From the NCBI GenBank assembly GCA_032622095.1, contig CP136061.1, forward strand, positions 190,348,369 through 190,412,368: a stretch of DNA of 64,000 bases. Direction: 5' to 3'. This DNA comes from Siphonodentalium dalli. Lineage: Eukaryota; Mollusca; Scaphopoda; Gadilida; Siphonodentaliidae. The notes under the pieces are model-generated. The model did not search any database and had not been told where the DNA came from. It was given only the letters and a program-made list of their open reading frames with translations. Of the stretch, positions 12,540 through 24,529 are shown piece after piece (positions within the stretch are counted from its first letter, which is position 1; each line of letters opens with the position of its first letter). A program made the translations under genes and the position numbers.

Positions 12540-13500
12540 ATGGCTAATGGAGGAGCTGGGCTAATGAAGGAGCGCTGGCGGGGGTGAGACCAGGCAAGGG
12601 GATGTGACTACAAGTCGGGTGGTGAGACCAGGTCGGGTGGTGAGACCAGGCAGACCGGTGGCGGATATAGACATCAGATTTAGCAGATAAAACAAACAAA
12701 AAACAACAAAACAAAAAAACGAGTTCAGCGATAGAACAGTTTTCTTGCATTGTCTGAATGGGAAGTGTGATTAGGAACGGATTGGATAATTTAAACGTTT
12801 TTGTCCTTGGGACCATTGATATATGGCGAATTTTCACACAAAAAATCAAAACGGGCTATTGAAGGAGCCCGGTTAATGCTGGAGCAGGTCCATGTGCAAG
12901 GTGCACCGGTATACCTTAGGTAAACTTCCAAAGTTTGATCGCTCTACTATAAGAGCAACCAGCTGCCAAACTGAGAGCGCGCGTCGGGGTGGGCCGATGC
13001 TTATGGCAAATTCCACTGAAACTCGTAACAGGGAAAATATTGATAAAAAATCGCGAATCGAGATTTTTTTATTTTGACGAGTGGATGTGATTGGTAAAAT
13101 GCACGCGCAACTTTAGTGTATTTTCTAAGTTTTTAGATTGGACGGGTTTCTCCTGATAACAGGTGATATGTATTGCTCTAACTAAACCGTCTATTTTTCC
13201 CGCCAAATCCAAACGGACTAACGAAGGAGCAAGGCTAATGCATGTGTAGGTACATCGACATTTGACCGCTCTACTATATAAGAGCAATCTGTCCAACGGG
13301 GAGTGCGCGTCGACCACGGTCCACGGGGGATCGGGTGTAGGTCGAGGCTTTTGGCAAATTCCACCGAAACACGTAAAGGGAAAATATTGGACAAATCGCA
13401 AATAGAGTTTTTTTTATTTTGACCCGTGCATTTGTTTGGTAGTATATACTGGCAACATTTGTGCGATTTTCCAAGTTTTAGAGCGGACAAGTAAGCGCTT
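12540..13500. repeat. Diverged ~360-bp tandem duplication
   Basis: 12850-13140 and 13213-13500 share an ordered set of blocks: a gaaggagc...ggctaatgc start, gctctactata(ta)agagcaa, ggcaaattccaccgaaac, gggaaaatattg and a tttttttattttgac tract. The copies are clearly related but old. Just upstream are short repeats gtcgggtggtgagaccag (12616-12650) and ctaatggaggagctggg. The frames here are repeat translations. Confidence 0.6.
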
Positions 13501-14738
13501 AGGTAGCGTTATCGGGTGTGATTGAGTTTTCTAATCGCTCTAGAAAAGTTATCGCTATATCATTTGTCATATAATAGTCACTATTTACCTTTACACAGCA
13601 GTATTCGGATCTCATTAGGTCTATATTCTACAACATTTCGCAATTTACTACTACTAGGATATTATTAGGAAATCATAGCATTTCTAGATTTCGTGAATCA
13701 GTTGAAATTAACTTAGTTACCGAAACCAACATCGGCAATCCAGGTTTTGTTTATTCAGACTCTCTCTGAAGGCTTATGCTTTCGGAACAGCTTGCATCTT
13801 ACTCAACACCAAAAGTAAAATTAAGAAAATGTGTGGTCTTTCCTCCACCATTAAAACTATTGAAAGATGCTGAATCCTAAACTGAAAGAATTGTCAAAAT
13901 CCGTTGAGTAATACCATGGTCCCTTAATATGCTTTGTACCATTTTTCTCTAGATTACGAGATAATCAGACACGCCAAAAAGTGCTGGAAATTATTTTTTT
14001 CAACCCTGTGTGTAAACATTTATTCAAGATCTCTCCCTGATAAGCGCAGCTTTTTTAATCACAGAAAGGAAAGCATTCTCACATAGGCTGATTCACGTGT
14101 CAGTTTGTCAGTTGCTCTGCAGTCAGGTTATAGCTTACATGGGCGGGTGGCTGTTTTTTTTCGTACGGTGATTTCCCAGTGAAAATTATCCTCTTCGAAG
14201 TCTTCAGTGAAGTTGCAACCTGCTATGCATGGGTTACTCTTGGGGATGGGATCCAACCTCGATTTTCCAACAACACCGACACGACGACACTAAATATAAT
14301 GCCACGCACAGAGCCGCTGAACATAGCCCCAACTATATATGTGCACTAGATAGTTCAAGTAATAGAGATAATAATTTCACGCTGGTGTAAAATAATATAT
14401 TTCAAGTCATTGGATCAACATCGCGCCACTATAGCTGCATGCATTAGGCCAAACAATTTATACAAAGTATTTTCTCACCCAACCACGACCCATCCATGGA
14501 GTTATTCTCAATTCACCATTCAGATAAACAATGCATGCTACGCCTTTGCTATAATATGAAAATAAATGTATATCTTATATCAGTATAGTTTAAATTGTAT
14601 AGAACAAGGGTCCGAATGAGTGCATTGGACTATTGACTAAATATATATAAGCGGGTGAATTCACATCAGACATGGGTGGGTATGCAACATGTACACAAGA
14701 AACTAACATAAAACACTAATTATACATTTCAGCTTGAC
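13501..14738. other. 5' flank or intron ahead of the 522-codon frame
   Basis: No frame of note. The tail ends in a convincing 3' splice site: a pyrimidine-containing stretch then tttcag at 14727-14732, six bases before the ATG at 14739. A TATA-like tatatataag lies at 14643-14652, but because a splice acceptor follows, the true promoter may lie further upstream. Confidence 0.4.
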
Positions 14739-16307
14739 ATGAGCTTCAACGCATACATTCAGCGATGGGTGAAAACCAGATCTGCCCGGAAGCGTGAGGG
14801 TCAATCGAATGACAAATCAAGCGAAGTTTTTTCTAAGAGAGATAGTGAAATCGAAGTTGAAGAGAAGGATGTCCAAGTATCAATTGGAAATGAGAAAAGA
14901 CAGCTAAATTGGACAAACATAGATAGCTACCCCGAGAACAACGCGACGAAAGCCTCTGGAAGTGACGCAACGAGAGACACAATGGGTAACGTACATGTAC
15001 CCAATTGGTTTTATGTTAGTAAACCAACTTCAGGAGAAAAGTTTAGCTACACGAGAACAGAAGTTAAAGAGCCGATATCCTCAGTTGTAAGTGGTACCAG
15101 CACTTTTGGCGTTAGTGCAGCCACGAGCCGCGTTGATAAGTCACCTGTTGTTGATCCGAAAACTGATTTGAAAATAAGCGTCGAATGTGATGAAACTGGA
15201 GTCGAGGGTCTGCCAAGAAATCTCCAGCATATAACAGGTGAAGGTGTCGCAGAAGAAATAAATTTCATGCAAGACACGAAGCGTGACACCCGTCCACCTG
15301 AAAATTTGAATCCATGTATAGGTTTGGCAGAATTGTCCACCAAAACGGAGCAATGGTGCCACTCTTCTCCACAATGTGCTGCTCCACTACAACTCAATGC
15401 AGTTGAACAAACGGTAGCAAAACATTCCGAACATTTGACTCTAAATGTAAATGTGAACCGCAAGTTCGATTCTTTATCTGTGCAACTCAGTGATGCCCCA
15501 GTCACCGAAACTATAAATTATGCAGAAGTAGGCGAACATAGCAAAGACAATTACATCACCAATCCGACTGCAGAACAAAACGCATATTTAAAATCAGAGA
15601 CAGCATGTCTTTCGACTGCGTACGAGGCAGAAGACAATGTACGTTCGTGCAAAATTAACGATACGGCAAAACTAGATGCAGAGACATTCAAAGATAAGAC
15701 CAGAATTCGAAACACAGAACAACGGAATACATTTAATACAGATAGAAGTACCTCTAATGCAAGAGAGAACTCGACTGTCGCTCTTGTGGGCCAAGATGTC
15801 AGAGCAAAGGAGAGAGAAAATAAATCATACGATCAAAGTTTTGAGAATGAAAGAACGAGTCGCAATCCAATTTGTCAGCCAGAATCTGACGATGAAGGCG
15901 TACTCAGATCATTCAACAGATCGCAGAGCAACCTTCTTCGCCGGAGTCTTCAATCGAAATATATCCATAGAGAAAATTCAAATTTGTCACCCACCGACAA
16001 GGAACGTATACTTCGCAGCATGGAGCTCCGGCAGAGTTTACTTCACAGAGTACCGTGGGCGGAGCGGGAACGCATCCATGTGGACCACCGACGGAGACAT
16101 GAAAGGTTCAACAGCATCACCAGTGATGTTTCGTCCGAATGTTCGAGCAGCGTGAGCGTCTCGTCAGAGTTTCTGACGCAGTTGGTCGTCGATAAACATG
16201 AGCTTCAAAAGACGATTATGGAAAAAGATCAGATTATAAACGAGTTACTCGAGCTTATCCATACACACGGACTCGTCGACAATACTTCTGGGGAAATGTT
16301 CCTGTAG
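14739..16307 (+). CDS. Uncharacterised 522-residue disordered/coiled-coil protein
   Basis: An uninterrupted frame of 522 codons, by far the longest in the window, with higher G+C than its surroundings. The ATG (MSFNAYIQRWVK) lies six bases after a tttcag acceptor, so a 5' noncoding exon is likely upstream. Residues 1-60 are basic then acidic; about 60-390 are rich in S, T, E, N and D without domain signatures, as in disordered proteins. Residues ~395-450 are strongly basic and helical (LLRRSLQSKY, ERILRSMELRQSLLHR, ERERIHVDHRRRHER), followed by a serine-rich patch (SSECSSSVSVSS) and a short predicted coiled coil (LTQLVVDKHELQKTIMEKDQ, then IINELLELIHTHG) before the stop. No signal peptide or membrane segment. 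No AATAAA is seen within 230 bases downstream. Family unknown. A cytoskeletal or scaffolding role would fit the architecture, but that is a guess. Confidence 0.7.
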   Translation: MSFNAYIQRWVKTRSARKREGQSNDKSSEVFSKRDSEIEVEEKDVQVSIGNEKRQLNWTNIDSYPENNATKASGSDATRDTMGNVHVPNWFYVSKPTSGEKFSYTRTEVKEPISSVVSGTSTFGVSAATSRVDKSPVVDPKTDLKISVECDETGVEGLPRNLQHITGEGVAEEINFMQDTKRDTRPPENLNPCIGLAELSTKTEQWCHSSPQCAAPLQLNAVEQTVAKHSEHLTLNVNVNRKFDSLSVQLSDAPVTETINYAEVGEHSKDNYITNPTAEQNAYLKSETACLSTAYEAEDNVRSCKINDTAKLDAETFKDKTRIRNTEQRNTFNTDRSTSNARENSTVALVGQDVRAKERENKSYDQSFENERTSRNPICQPESDDEGVLRSFNRSQSNLLRRSLQSKYIHRENSNLSPTDKERILRSMELRQSLLHRVPWAERERIHVDHRRRHERFNSITSDVSSECSSSVSVSSEFLTQLVVDKHELQKTIMEKDQIINELLELIHTHGLVDNTSGEMFL

Positions 16308-16537
16308 AAAAGATGCTTACTGGGTTCCATTGAAGAACATCAGGGTTATAATGGACAAGCTCGAATGGCGAGACAATGTAGTATCGAATGTCCAGTCACG
16401 AGCCATTAACCGACTTACACTACAGTGTTACAGTGTTATGGTATACAAGGAGAAATGACTTTAATACAGATGAGAAATTCCGACAATTCGTCCCGATAAA
16501 TGAGATGTATACGAACGTATTTCTGTATAAAAATAGT

Positions 16538-16707
16538 CATGGGCTGACAACACCACTCCCTTAACATGGTTCATGGGCTGACAACACCACTCCCTTAACA
16601 TGGTTCATGGGCTGACAACACCACTCCCTTAACATGGTTCATGGGCTGACAACACCACTCCCTTAACATGGTTCATGGGCTGACAACACCACTCCCTTGA
16701 CAAGGTT
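16538..16707. repeat. 34-bp minisatellite, 5 copies
   Basis: Units starting at 16538, 16572, 16606, 16640 and 16674, each beginning catgggctgacaacaccact. The first four are identical; the last has two changes. It begins about 230 bp after the stop of the 522-codon frame, possibly in its 3' UTR. Confidence 0.95.
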
Positions 16708-17109
16708 CGTGTTAGTGGTTTTTGAATGTGGACTTTGCCGTGATCACAATTGTATTAGCTATCGTGTGTCCAGTCATGGTTATTCGGATCATAACTTTGA
16801 CAATATTAATAAGAATTCCATGGGTTTGGCATGTTGATAATCAGACTGAAAATTCGAAGTGCAATGCGGTTGGATTTTCCAGATGTTGGAAATGTCCAAC
16901 CGAACGTCCAATATGGTTGGATATGTTCCAACTGTAATGACCGATTCAGTCCAAAACACTAGTTATACTTGTTGGAAAATCAAACTATCAGAACAATTTC
17001 AACTTATCTTGTCTGAAATTTCCAACAGTCATGAGATTTCCAACTGCCCTAGTCGTCATATCTCTTATGTCCAGGGGTAGCGCGAGTACTTATTCCTTAT
17101 ATTAATGGG

Positions 17110-17660
17110 CATTCGAAAACATTTCTTGTCAGATTTTCACGGAATAAACGGCTTTGTAGGGTGGCCGTTGACGAATAATGAAGATTCCACCGAAAAACTT
17201 TACCACCCAACCCACTAAGATTCCATACACAACCACCCAAAAATGGCAAAATGACCAATCGCATTTCTGTTCCAATTTTCACGGAATAAACGGCATTTAG
17301 AGTGGCGATTTACGAATAATTAAGATTCCATCCAAAAAAAAAACCCACCAAACCCACTTGGTTTCCATACAATACGACCCAAAATGGTAAAATACCCAAA
17401 ATCCCATTTCTGGTGCGATTTTCACGGAATAAACGGCATTGTAATGTGGCCGTTGGTGAATAATTAAAATTCCACCCAAAATCAACTGGGTTTCCATATC
17501 CTACCAACCAAAATGGCAAAGAGGCATTTCTGGTCCGATTTCCACGGAATGAACGGCATTGTGTGGTGGCCGTTGACGAATAATTAAGAATTCACCAATC
17601 GACCCATTAGATTTCCATACTATATCAGCCAAAATAACAAACTGCTATTTACCACCAAAC
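17110..17660. repeat. Degenerate ~125-143-bp tandem repeat
   Basis: Four copies marked by cacggaat(a/g)aacggcattg and gtggccgttgacgaataatt at about 17139, 17282, 17417 and 17543, with ggtttccatac and acccaaaatggcaaaatg blocks between. Antisense frames at 17097-17519 are repeat translations. Confidence 0.8.
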
Positions 17661-18086
17661 CACTGGGTTTCCATACATCAACACCCAAAATGGCAAAATG
17701 CCCAAAAACAACTCTGCAAATTGATGGTACAAGGGCTCCCATGTTGGTTAATGTTTTGTATGTTATGGTAATACACCCGGATCAGGGATGTGGCGACAGG
17801 GGGTTTGTGGGTGTCTCACCCAAATTTTCAAGTTGGAAATTTCATACCTGACACAACATTAGTTGGAAATTTCACACCAACAATAGGTTGAAAATGTTCT
17901 TGTAGTTTGATTTTCAAACAATTTATTTGGGGGGGGGGGGGGGGTGTTTTTGGACCAATATATGCACATTTTCCTACCTTTTGTCAAAAATTTTGACTGA
18001 AATGTTCAACCTTAGGGGGGGGTGTCAGGTTAGAAATTTTCCATCACTTGGAAAGCTTGTGTCCTGGTCCCCCCCCCCCCCGTGGC

Positions 18087-18240
18087 CAGTCATATCCTGG
18101 CTTCTCAACTAGTTGACCCAATGACCTCATTTGAACAATTCTGAATGCGACTCACCTAGGGAACATCCACACCAAATATGAACCAAATCGGTCTTATGGT
18201 TCAGGAGAAGATGTTTAAAGAATTGTTGACAGGCGGGCCG
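18087..18240 (+). repeat. Dispersed repeat, related to 26147-26272
   Basis: Shares ordered blocks with 26147-26272: tcctggcttc, ttgaccca, tcatttgaacaa, gggaacatccaca and ggagaagatgttta. Preceded by homopolymer tracts (a G run near 17930-17942 and a C run near 18070-18081). Confidence 0.65.
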
Positions 18241-18561
18241 ACTTTTATAAACATTTTCAACAGCTCGAATCACAAAACTCAAATAAAAAATCGCACGCAT
18301 TCACATATAAAATCAAATACAGATTGCAGTGGTCATTGCACATTTGTGCATGTGTATATACGAACAGTGTGTCTGACATTTCAAACTTTTAAAACATATT
18401 GCTTTCTAATGGCAACTGGTGATGCAACGAGTGACCACGTTCCAATACGCCGCCAGCGTTCTTGTTCCATTGTTAACACTTACATGACTGGAGTTTCCTG
18501 ACATTTTGCGGAAACACTGTGCCAATACATTGGAATAATAATATTCACATTGACATTGTAA

Positions 18562-18645
18562 GCCATGCATTGCATTCTCTTGTATATGTGAGGCGCCATA
18601 TGGTTCCATATGCGAGACTCACATATATAAGATCATGCATTGCAC
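18562..18645. repeat. Hairpin related to the 42-kb palindromes
   Basis: Arms with gcattgcattctcttgtata and its approximate reverse complement, meeting at gccatatggttccatatgcg. The stem sequence resembles the 69-bp palindromes at 41981-42049 and 42128-42196, so this is probably a degraded single relative. Confidence 0.65.
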
Positions 18646-18879
18646 AGGATCTTTAATGCTGCTCCAGCGCAGCTCCCGTCATGAAAGGGTTCAACTCGCG
18701 TTTCAGGTGGTTTATTCTTGCTAAATTTCGCGCGAAATGAAATCATCGAATGAGGAAGCAGAGGCATTTCACATATTATCAACTTCATGTTTACTCCCTT
18801 GTCAAATATAATTGGAAAAGCTTGTCGACTTTTAACAGGCAATCCCAAATAATTGCACGTTGTGGCCTATTATGTGTAT

Positions 18880-18955
18880 GACCGACTATCGAACCCTCGA
18901 ACTATCGAACCCTCGGACTATTGAACTCACGGACTATCGAACCCTCGGACTAACG
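18880..18955. repeat. Short tandem repeat, ggactatcgaaccctc
   Basis: Four to five near copies of a 16-18 bp unit ggactatcgaaccctc. Confidence 0.8.
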
Positions 18956-18959
18956 TACT

Positions 18960-20494
18960 GTACCCATAACCAGCATATGGCATGATGCTATTAAACGGTC
19001 CCGAATAAATACCGCAGTGTATGTATTCTATTAGTACAGGTGAAACCGATGGCCAGACTGGGTACAAAGAATATTAATTTGTGAGCCATATTTAGAGTTT
19101 AAAACTTCTTCAAAACAGGATGTTTAGTGACTGGGTCGTGTCATCTGTCACTGTATTTCATTTTATTTTTGTTCCCATCAATAAATTTTGAAATATTGTA
19201 GTAACTTTTCAGATTTTCAGTGTCATTAACAATGTCAATATATAAGAGAGTGAATGGGTTTAATGGACAGGGGAAGGTATGATATGAAAGTATGAAAAAT
19301 GATAGTGCTATACACCATTGTAAACTATAATTTGGAGTAAAATCCACATGATCTAGCAATCTAGCCTTTGTACGTGTATTTTGTAAAACATCTCATGCAA
19401 TTTTTTTTCATTTCAATTGTCACACACCCATCACAGAAAAGCTGTTTGAATGGCCAAACCACCCACCCAAAATAGTGTCAATTATATTAAAATATATATC
19501 AGAAGTAAGGCACGTATTGATCCAGATCAACCCTGGAAATAGTTCTCAAATTTAATAGCTTTTAAATGGTGTATGATAATAATATTGACATTTTCTTGTC
19601 ACTCATTAAAATCTGTTATAATTTTCCTAAAATCAGATACATGTACAGAACATTTTTCTCAAATACAATTACCCTTGCAAAGCTGAGGTGTTTGGATGTC
19701 AATACAGAAATATGCGTTTAATAAATGCTTTATTTTAGTGAGTGGTTAGATCAATAAAACAACAACAAAATCTATAAATTAACAATCAAAACAATATACA
19801 TTAAAAATATAGAGTTATCCTCAACCTGGAAATGTACTTAATATATAGAGCTAAATATAAAACTGAAAGCCAGCCAACAAAAGAAAATGCAATAGCTATG
19901 TATTGCAAAAAACAAGACCTAACTGTGATGTATATTTTAGAGAATAAGCCAAATTAATACCAATAGATAAGATCGGGATAGACAATGTTCTAACACAACA
20001 ATCATGATTTTTTTTCTCAATTTCACCTACATACTATTAAAGCTGTACTAAGATGAATTTTACCAAATTGTTAAACATCATGAAGACAGGGATGAGGTGG
20101 GGGGGGGGGGGACTTCCAACATTGTCTTCTGAATGGAAAATAGTCTAGAAAGTCTGCCAGTTGTATATGAGTTAATAAGCATGAAATTACCAATCTGTTT
20201 CATGCTGATAAGAATTGTTAAATTGGACAGATTGGATAGTTTTCATAACAAATAATTACTGCTCGCAAGTGGAGATCCGAAGCTAGTAATCTAGGGGGAA
20301 CCAGCCCACTGTAAAATATACCACAAAATGTTGAAGCTATAGGATCTGAGAAAATGAGAATATATATATGTCTCATATATAGTATAAAATTAAATTAGCA
20401 ATATACAAAGTTGATGAATGCTGATTATGACAATAATCTGATCACAGTATAATGACAGCATTAACATGATTTTCATATCAGCTAAGATTAATCA
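18960..20494. other. No recognisable feature
   Basis: AT-rich unique-looking DNA leading into the 55-bp satellite. It contains a G run near 20100-20111 and no supportable frame. Confidence 0.4.
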
Positions 20495-23400
20495 GGGCGG
20501 GATGTCCCCAGGGCAGGTTATAACATACTCATCAAAAGAATGGACAGGAGGGCGGGATGTCCCCAGGGCAGGTTATAACATACTCATCAAAAGAATGGAC
20601 AGGAGGGCGGGATGTCCCCAGGGCAGGTTATAACATACTCATCAAAAGAATGGACAGGAGGGCGGGATGTCCCCAGGGCAGGTTATAACATACTCATCAA
20701 AAGAATGGACAGGAGGGCGGGATGTCCCCAGGGCAGGTTATAACATACTCATCAAAAGAATGGACAGGAGGGCGGGATGTCCCCAGGGCAGGTTATAACA
20801 TACTCATCAAAAGAATGGACAGGAGGGCGGGATGTCCCCAGGGCAGGTTATAACATACTCATCAAAAGAATGGACAGGAGGGCGGGATGTCCCCAGGGCA
20901 GGTTATAACATACTCATCAAAAGAATGGACAGGAGGGCGGGATGTCCCCAGGGCAGGTTATAACATACTCATCAAAAGAATGGACAGGAGGGCGGGATGT
21001 CCCCAGGGCAGGTTATAACATACTCATCAAAAGAATGGACAGGAGGGCGGGATGTCCCCAGGGCAGGTTATAACATACTCATCAAAAGAATGGACAGGAG
21101 GGCGGGATGTCCCCAGGGCAGGTTATAACATACTCATCAAAAGAATGGACAGGAGGGCGGGATGTCCCCAGGGCAGGTTATAACATACTCATCAAAAGAA
21201 TGGACAGGAGGGCGGGATGTCCCCAGGGCAGGTTATAACATACTCATCAAAAGAATGGACAGGAGGGCGGGATGTTCCCAGGGCAGGTTATAACATACTC
21301 ATCAAAAGAATGGACAGGAGGGCGGGATGTCCCCAGGGCAGGTTATAACATACTCATCAAAAAGAATGGACAGGAGGGCGGGATGTCCCCAGGGCAGGTT
21401 ATAACATACTCATCAAAAGAATGGACAGGAGGGCGGGATGTCCCCAGGGCAGGTTATAACATACTCATCAAAAGAATGGACAGGAGGGCGGGATGTCCCC
21501 AGGGCAGGTTATAACATACTCATCAAAAGAATGGACAGGAGGGCGGGATGTCCCCAGGGCAGGTTATAACATACTCATCAAAAGAATGGACAGGAGGGCG
21601 GGATGTCCCCAGGGCAGGTTATAACATACTCATCAAAAGAATGGACAGGAGGGCGGGATGTTCCCAGGGCAGGTTATAACATACTCATCAAAAGAATGGA
21701 CAGGAGGGCGGGATGTCCCCAGGGCAGGTTATAACATACTCATCAAAAGAATGGACAGGAGGGCGGGATGTCCCCAGGGCAGGTTATAACATACTCATCA
21801 AAAGAATGGACAGGAGGGCGGGATGTCCCCAGGGCAGGTTATAACATACTCATCAAAAGAATGGACAGGAGGGCGGGATGTCCCCAGGGCAGGTTATAAC
21901 ATACTCATCAAAAGAATGGACAGGAGGGCGGGATGTCCCCAGGGCAGGTTATAACATACTCATCAAAAGAATGGACAGGAGGGCGGGATGTCCCCAGGGC
22001 AGGTTATAACATACTCATCAAAAGAATGGACAGGAGGGCGGGATGTCCCCAGGGCAGGTTATAACATACTCATCAAAAGAATGGACAGGAGGGCGGGATG
22101 TCCCCAGGGCAGGTTATAACATACTCATCAAAAGAATGGACAGGAGGGCGGGATGTCCCCAGGGCAGGTTATAACATACTCATCAAAAGAATGGACAGGA
22201 GGGCGGGATGTCCCCAGGGCAGGTTATAACATACTCATCAAAAGAATGGACAGGAGGGCGGGATGTCCCCAGGGCAGGTTATAACATACTCATCAAAAGA
22301 ATGGACAGGAGGGCGGGATGTCCCCAGGGCAGGTTATAACATACTCATCAAAAGAATGGACAGGAGGGCGGGATGTCCCCAGGGCAGGTTATAACATACT
22401 CATCAAAAGAATGGACAGGAGGGCGGGATGTCCCCAGGGCAGGTTATAACATACTCATCAAAAGAATGGACAGGAGGGCGGGATGTCCCCAGGGCAGGTT
22501 ATAACATACTCATCAAAAGAATGGACAGGAGGGCGGGATGTCCCCAGGGCAGGTTATAACATACTCATCAAAAGAATGGACAGGAGGGCGGGATGTCCCC
22601 AGGGCAGGTTATAACATACTCATCAAAAGAATGGACAGGAGGGCGGGATGTCCCCAGGGCAGGTTATAACATACTCATCAAAAGAATGGACAGGAGGGCG
22701 GGATGTTCCCAGGGCAGGTTATAACATACTCATCAAAAGAATGGACAGGAGGGCGGGATGTCCCCAGGGCAGGTTATAACATACTCATCAAAAGAATGGA
22801 CAGGAGGGCGGGATGTCCCCAGGGCAGGTTATAACATACTCATCAAAAGAATGGACAGGAGGGCGGGATGTCCCCAGGGCAGGTTATAACATACTCATCA
22901 AAAGAATGGACAGGAGGGCGGGATGTCCCCAGGGCAGGTTATAACATACTCATCAAAAGAATGGACAGGAGGGCGGGATGTCCCCAGGGCAGGTTATAAC
23001 ATACTCATCAAAAGAATGGACAGGAGGGCGGGATGTCCCCAGGGCAGGTTATAACATACTCATCAAAAGAATGGACAGGAGGGCGGGATGTTCCCAGGGC
23101 AGGTTATAACATACTCATCAAAAGAATGGACAGGAGGGCGGGATGTCCCCAGGGCAGGTTATAACATACTCATCAAAAGAATGGACAGGAGGGCGGGATG
23201 TCCCCAGGGCAGGTTATAACATACTCATCAAAAGAATGGACAGGAGGGCGGGATGTCCCCAGGGCAGGTTATAACATACTCATCAAAAGAATGGACAGGA
23301 GGGCGGGATGTCCCCAGGGCAGGTTATAACATACTCATCAAAAGAATGGACAGGAGGGCGGGATGTCCCCAGGGCAGGTTATAACATACTCATCAAAAGA

Positions 23401-23745
23401 ATGGACAGGAGGGCGGGATGTCCCCAGGGCAGGTTATAACATACTCATCAAAAGAATGGACAGGAGGGCGGGATGTCCCCAGGGCAGGTTATAACATACT
23501 CATCAAAAGAATGGACAGGAGGGCGGGATGTCCCCAGGGCAGGTTATAACATACTCATCAAAAGAATGGACAGGAGGGCGGGATGTCCCCAGGGCAGGTT
23601 ATAACATACTCATCAAAAGAATGGACAGGAGGGCGGGATGTCCCCAGGGCAGGTTATAACATACTCATCAAAAGAATGGACAGGAGGGCGGGATGTCCCA
23701 TGGGCAGGTTACCACAACCCATCAAAAACATGGGCAGGTTTAAAT
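20495..23745. repeat. 55-bp satellite, 58 full units plus a degenerate tail
   Basis: Perfectly regular 55-bp units starting gggcgggatgtccccagggc. Full units run from 20495 to 23685; a degraded partial unit (gatgtcccatgggcaggtt) continues to about 23745. Units are almost identical: one extra A in the unit at 21320 and a c-to-t change (gatgttcccag) in four units starting 21265, 21651, 22696 and 23081. Such homogeneity implies recent amplification or gene conversion. The frames within are satellite translations because 55 is not a multiple of 3. Confidence 0.98.
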
Positions 23746-23867
23746 TAGAGAATTTCAGATTTGAACTTCAAGTTTCAAGACACGATAGCATTCCATATAC
23801 GGTGGCAGGAAAATCAGCCCAATGATAGCTGAACTACAATCTGCTCATCTTAGTAACACGGTCATCC

Positions 23868-24286
23868 TAAAGCCCACTTAATTTTAGATTCACCCATTAT
23901 TTTTTTTATAGTGCCTTGATATAGGTTTTAATAACAATCTATGCCATAAAATATGATTAAAATGCTATAATTCATCACATGTGGATCGTCTGTGTCTCAG
24001 AAGGTGCACATAGAGTAATATAAATTAGCTGAAATCATAAAATCATTTCCCCCATTATGACTCCCAGAATGCAACATAATTCAAACTACAGTTTATTTTC
24101 AATGGAAGGGGAATAACACTATATCAAAATATATAGAGTTATTCCCTTCTACTGAAAATAGTATACTTTGTTCATTGAATAAGTTGAAAATACAATGTTT
24201 TGGAGCTTCCTCTTTAAATGGTATATAATATGGCATATATTTTATATAATGTGATCTGGGGGTTCAAAAATTAAGTGGGCCTTGAA
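23868..24286. mobile_element. MITE with agcccacttaatttt ends, copy 1
   Basis: Terminal inverted repeat agcccacttaatttt / aaaattaagtgggcct. The body is closely similar to 52248-52622 (shared blocks aataacaatctatgccataa, tgtgtctcagaaggtgc, caatggaaggggaataac, caatgttttggagctt). The TTAA seen at the ends of the other copy is mutated here. Confidence 0.75.
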
Positions 24287-24298
24287 CATTTTCTTTAC

Positions 24299-24520
24299 TA
24301 AATACTCATTGATGAGTAGTTCCATATGATAATAAGTTCAACAAATGACCAAAGGTCGTTTGTTGAACTTATTACCTAAACATTTCCCACTCAAAGAATA
24401 TGAAACCGTCTGCATTTGTATTATCTTTTCGTAAGACTGTCATTTGCTTTTATTAACACCCCTCCAAATGATTAATAGACCATTCCTATGTATACTTTTA
24501 TAACTGAGTGGGATTCAGTA
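24299..24520. repeat. Foldback repeat, ataagttcaacaaatg family, copy 1
   Basis: A strong hairpin aataagttcaacaaatgacc / ggtcgtttgttgaacttatt (about 24331-24373) lies between tactcattgatgagtagt on the left and ataactgagtggga on the right. Related copies: 34785-35010, 35196-35470, 39856-39960, 58931-59160. Confidence 0.75.
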
Positions 24521-24529
24521 TAGAAAGGG

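Noticed and set aside
15047-16155. Antisense frames 15047-15505 and 15141-15374 and + frame 15676-16155
   Set aside because: Shadows of the 522-codon frame in other phases.
20495-23745. CRISPR array
   Set aside because: Units are contiguous 55-mers with no unique spacers, in eukaryotic DNA.
21272-23825. Frames with repeated PGQVITYSSKEWTGGRD-like peptides
   Set aside because: Direct translation of the 55-bp satellite; the period is not a multiple of three and there is no start or splice context.
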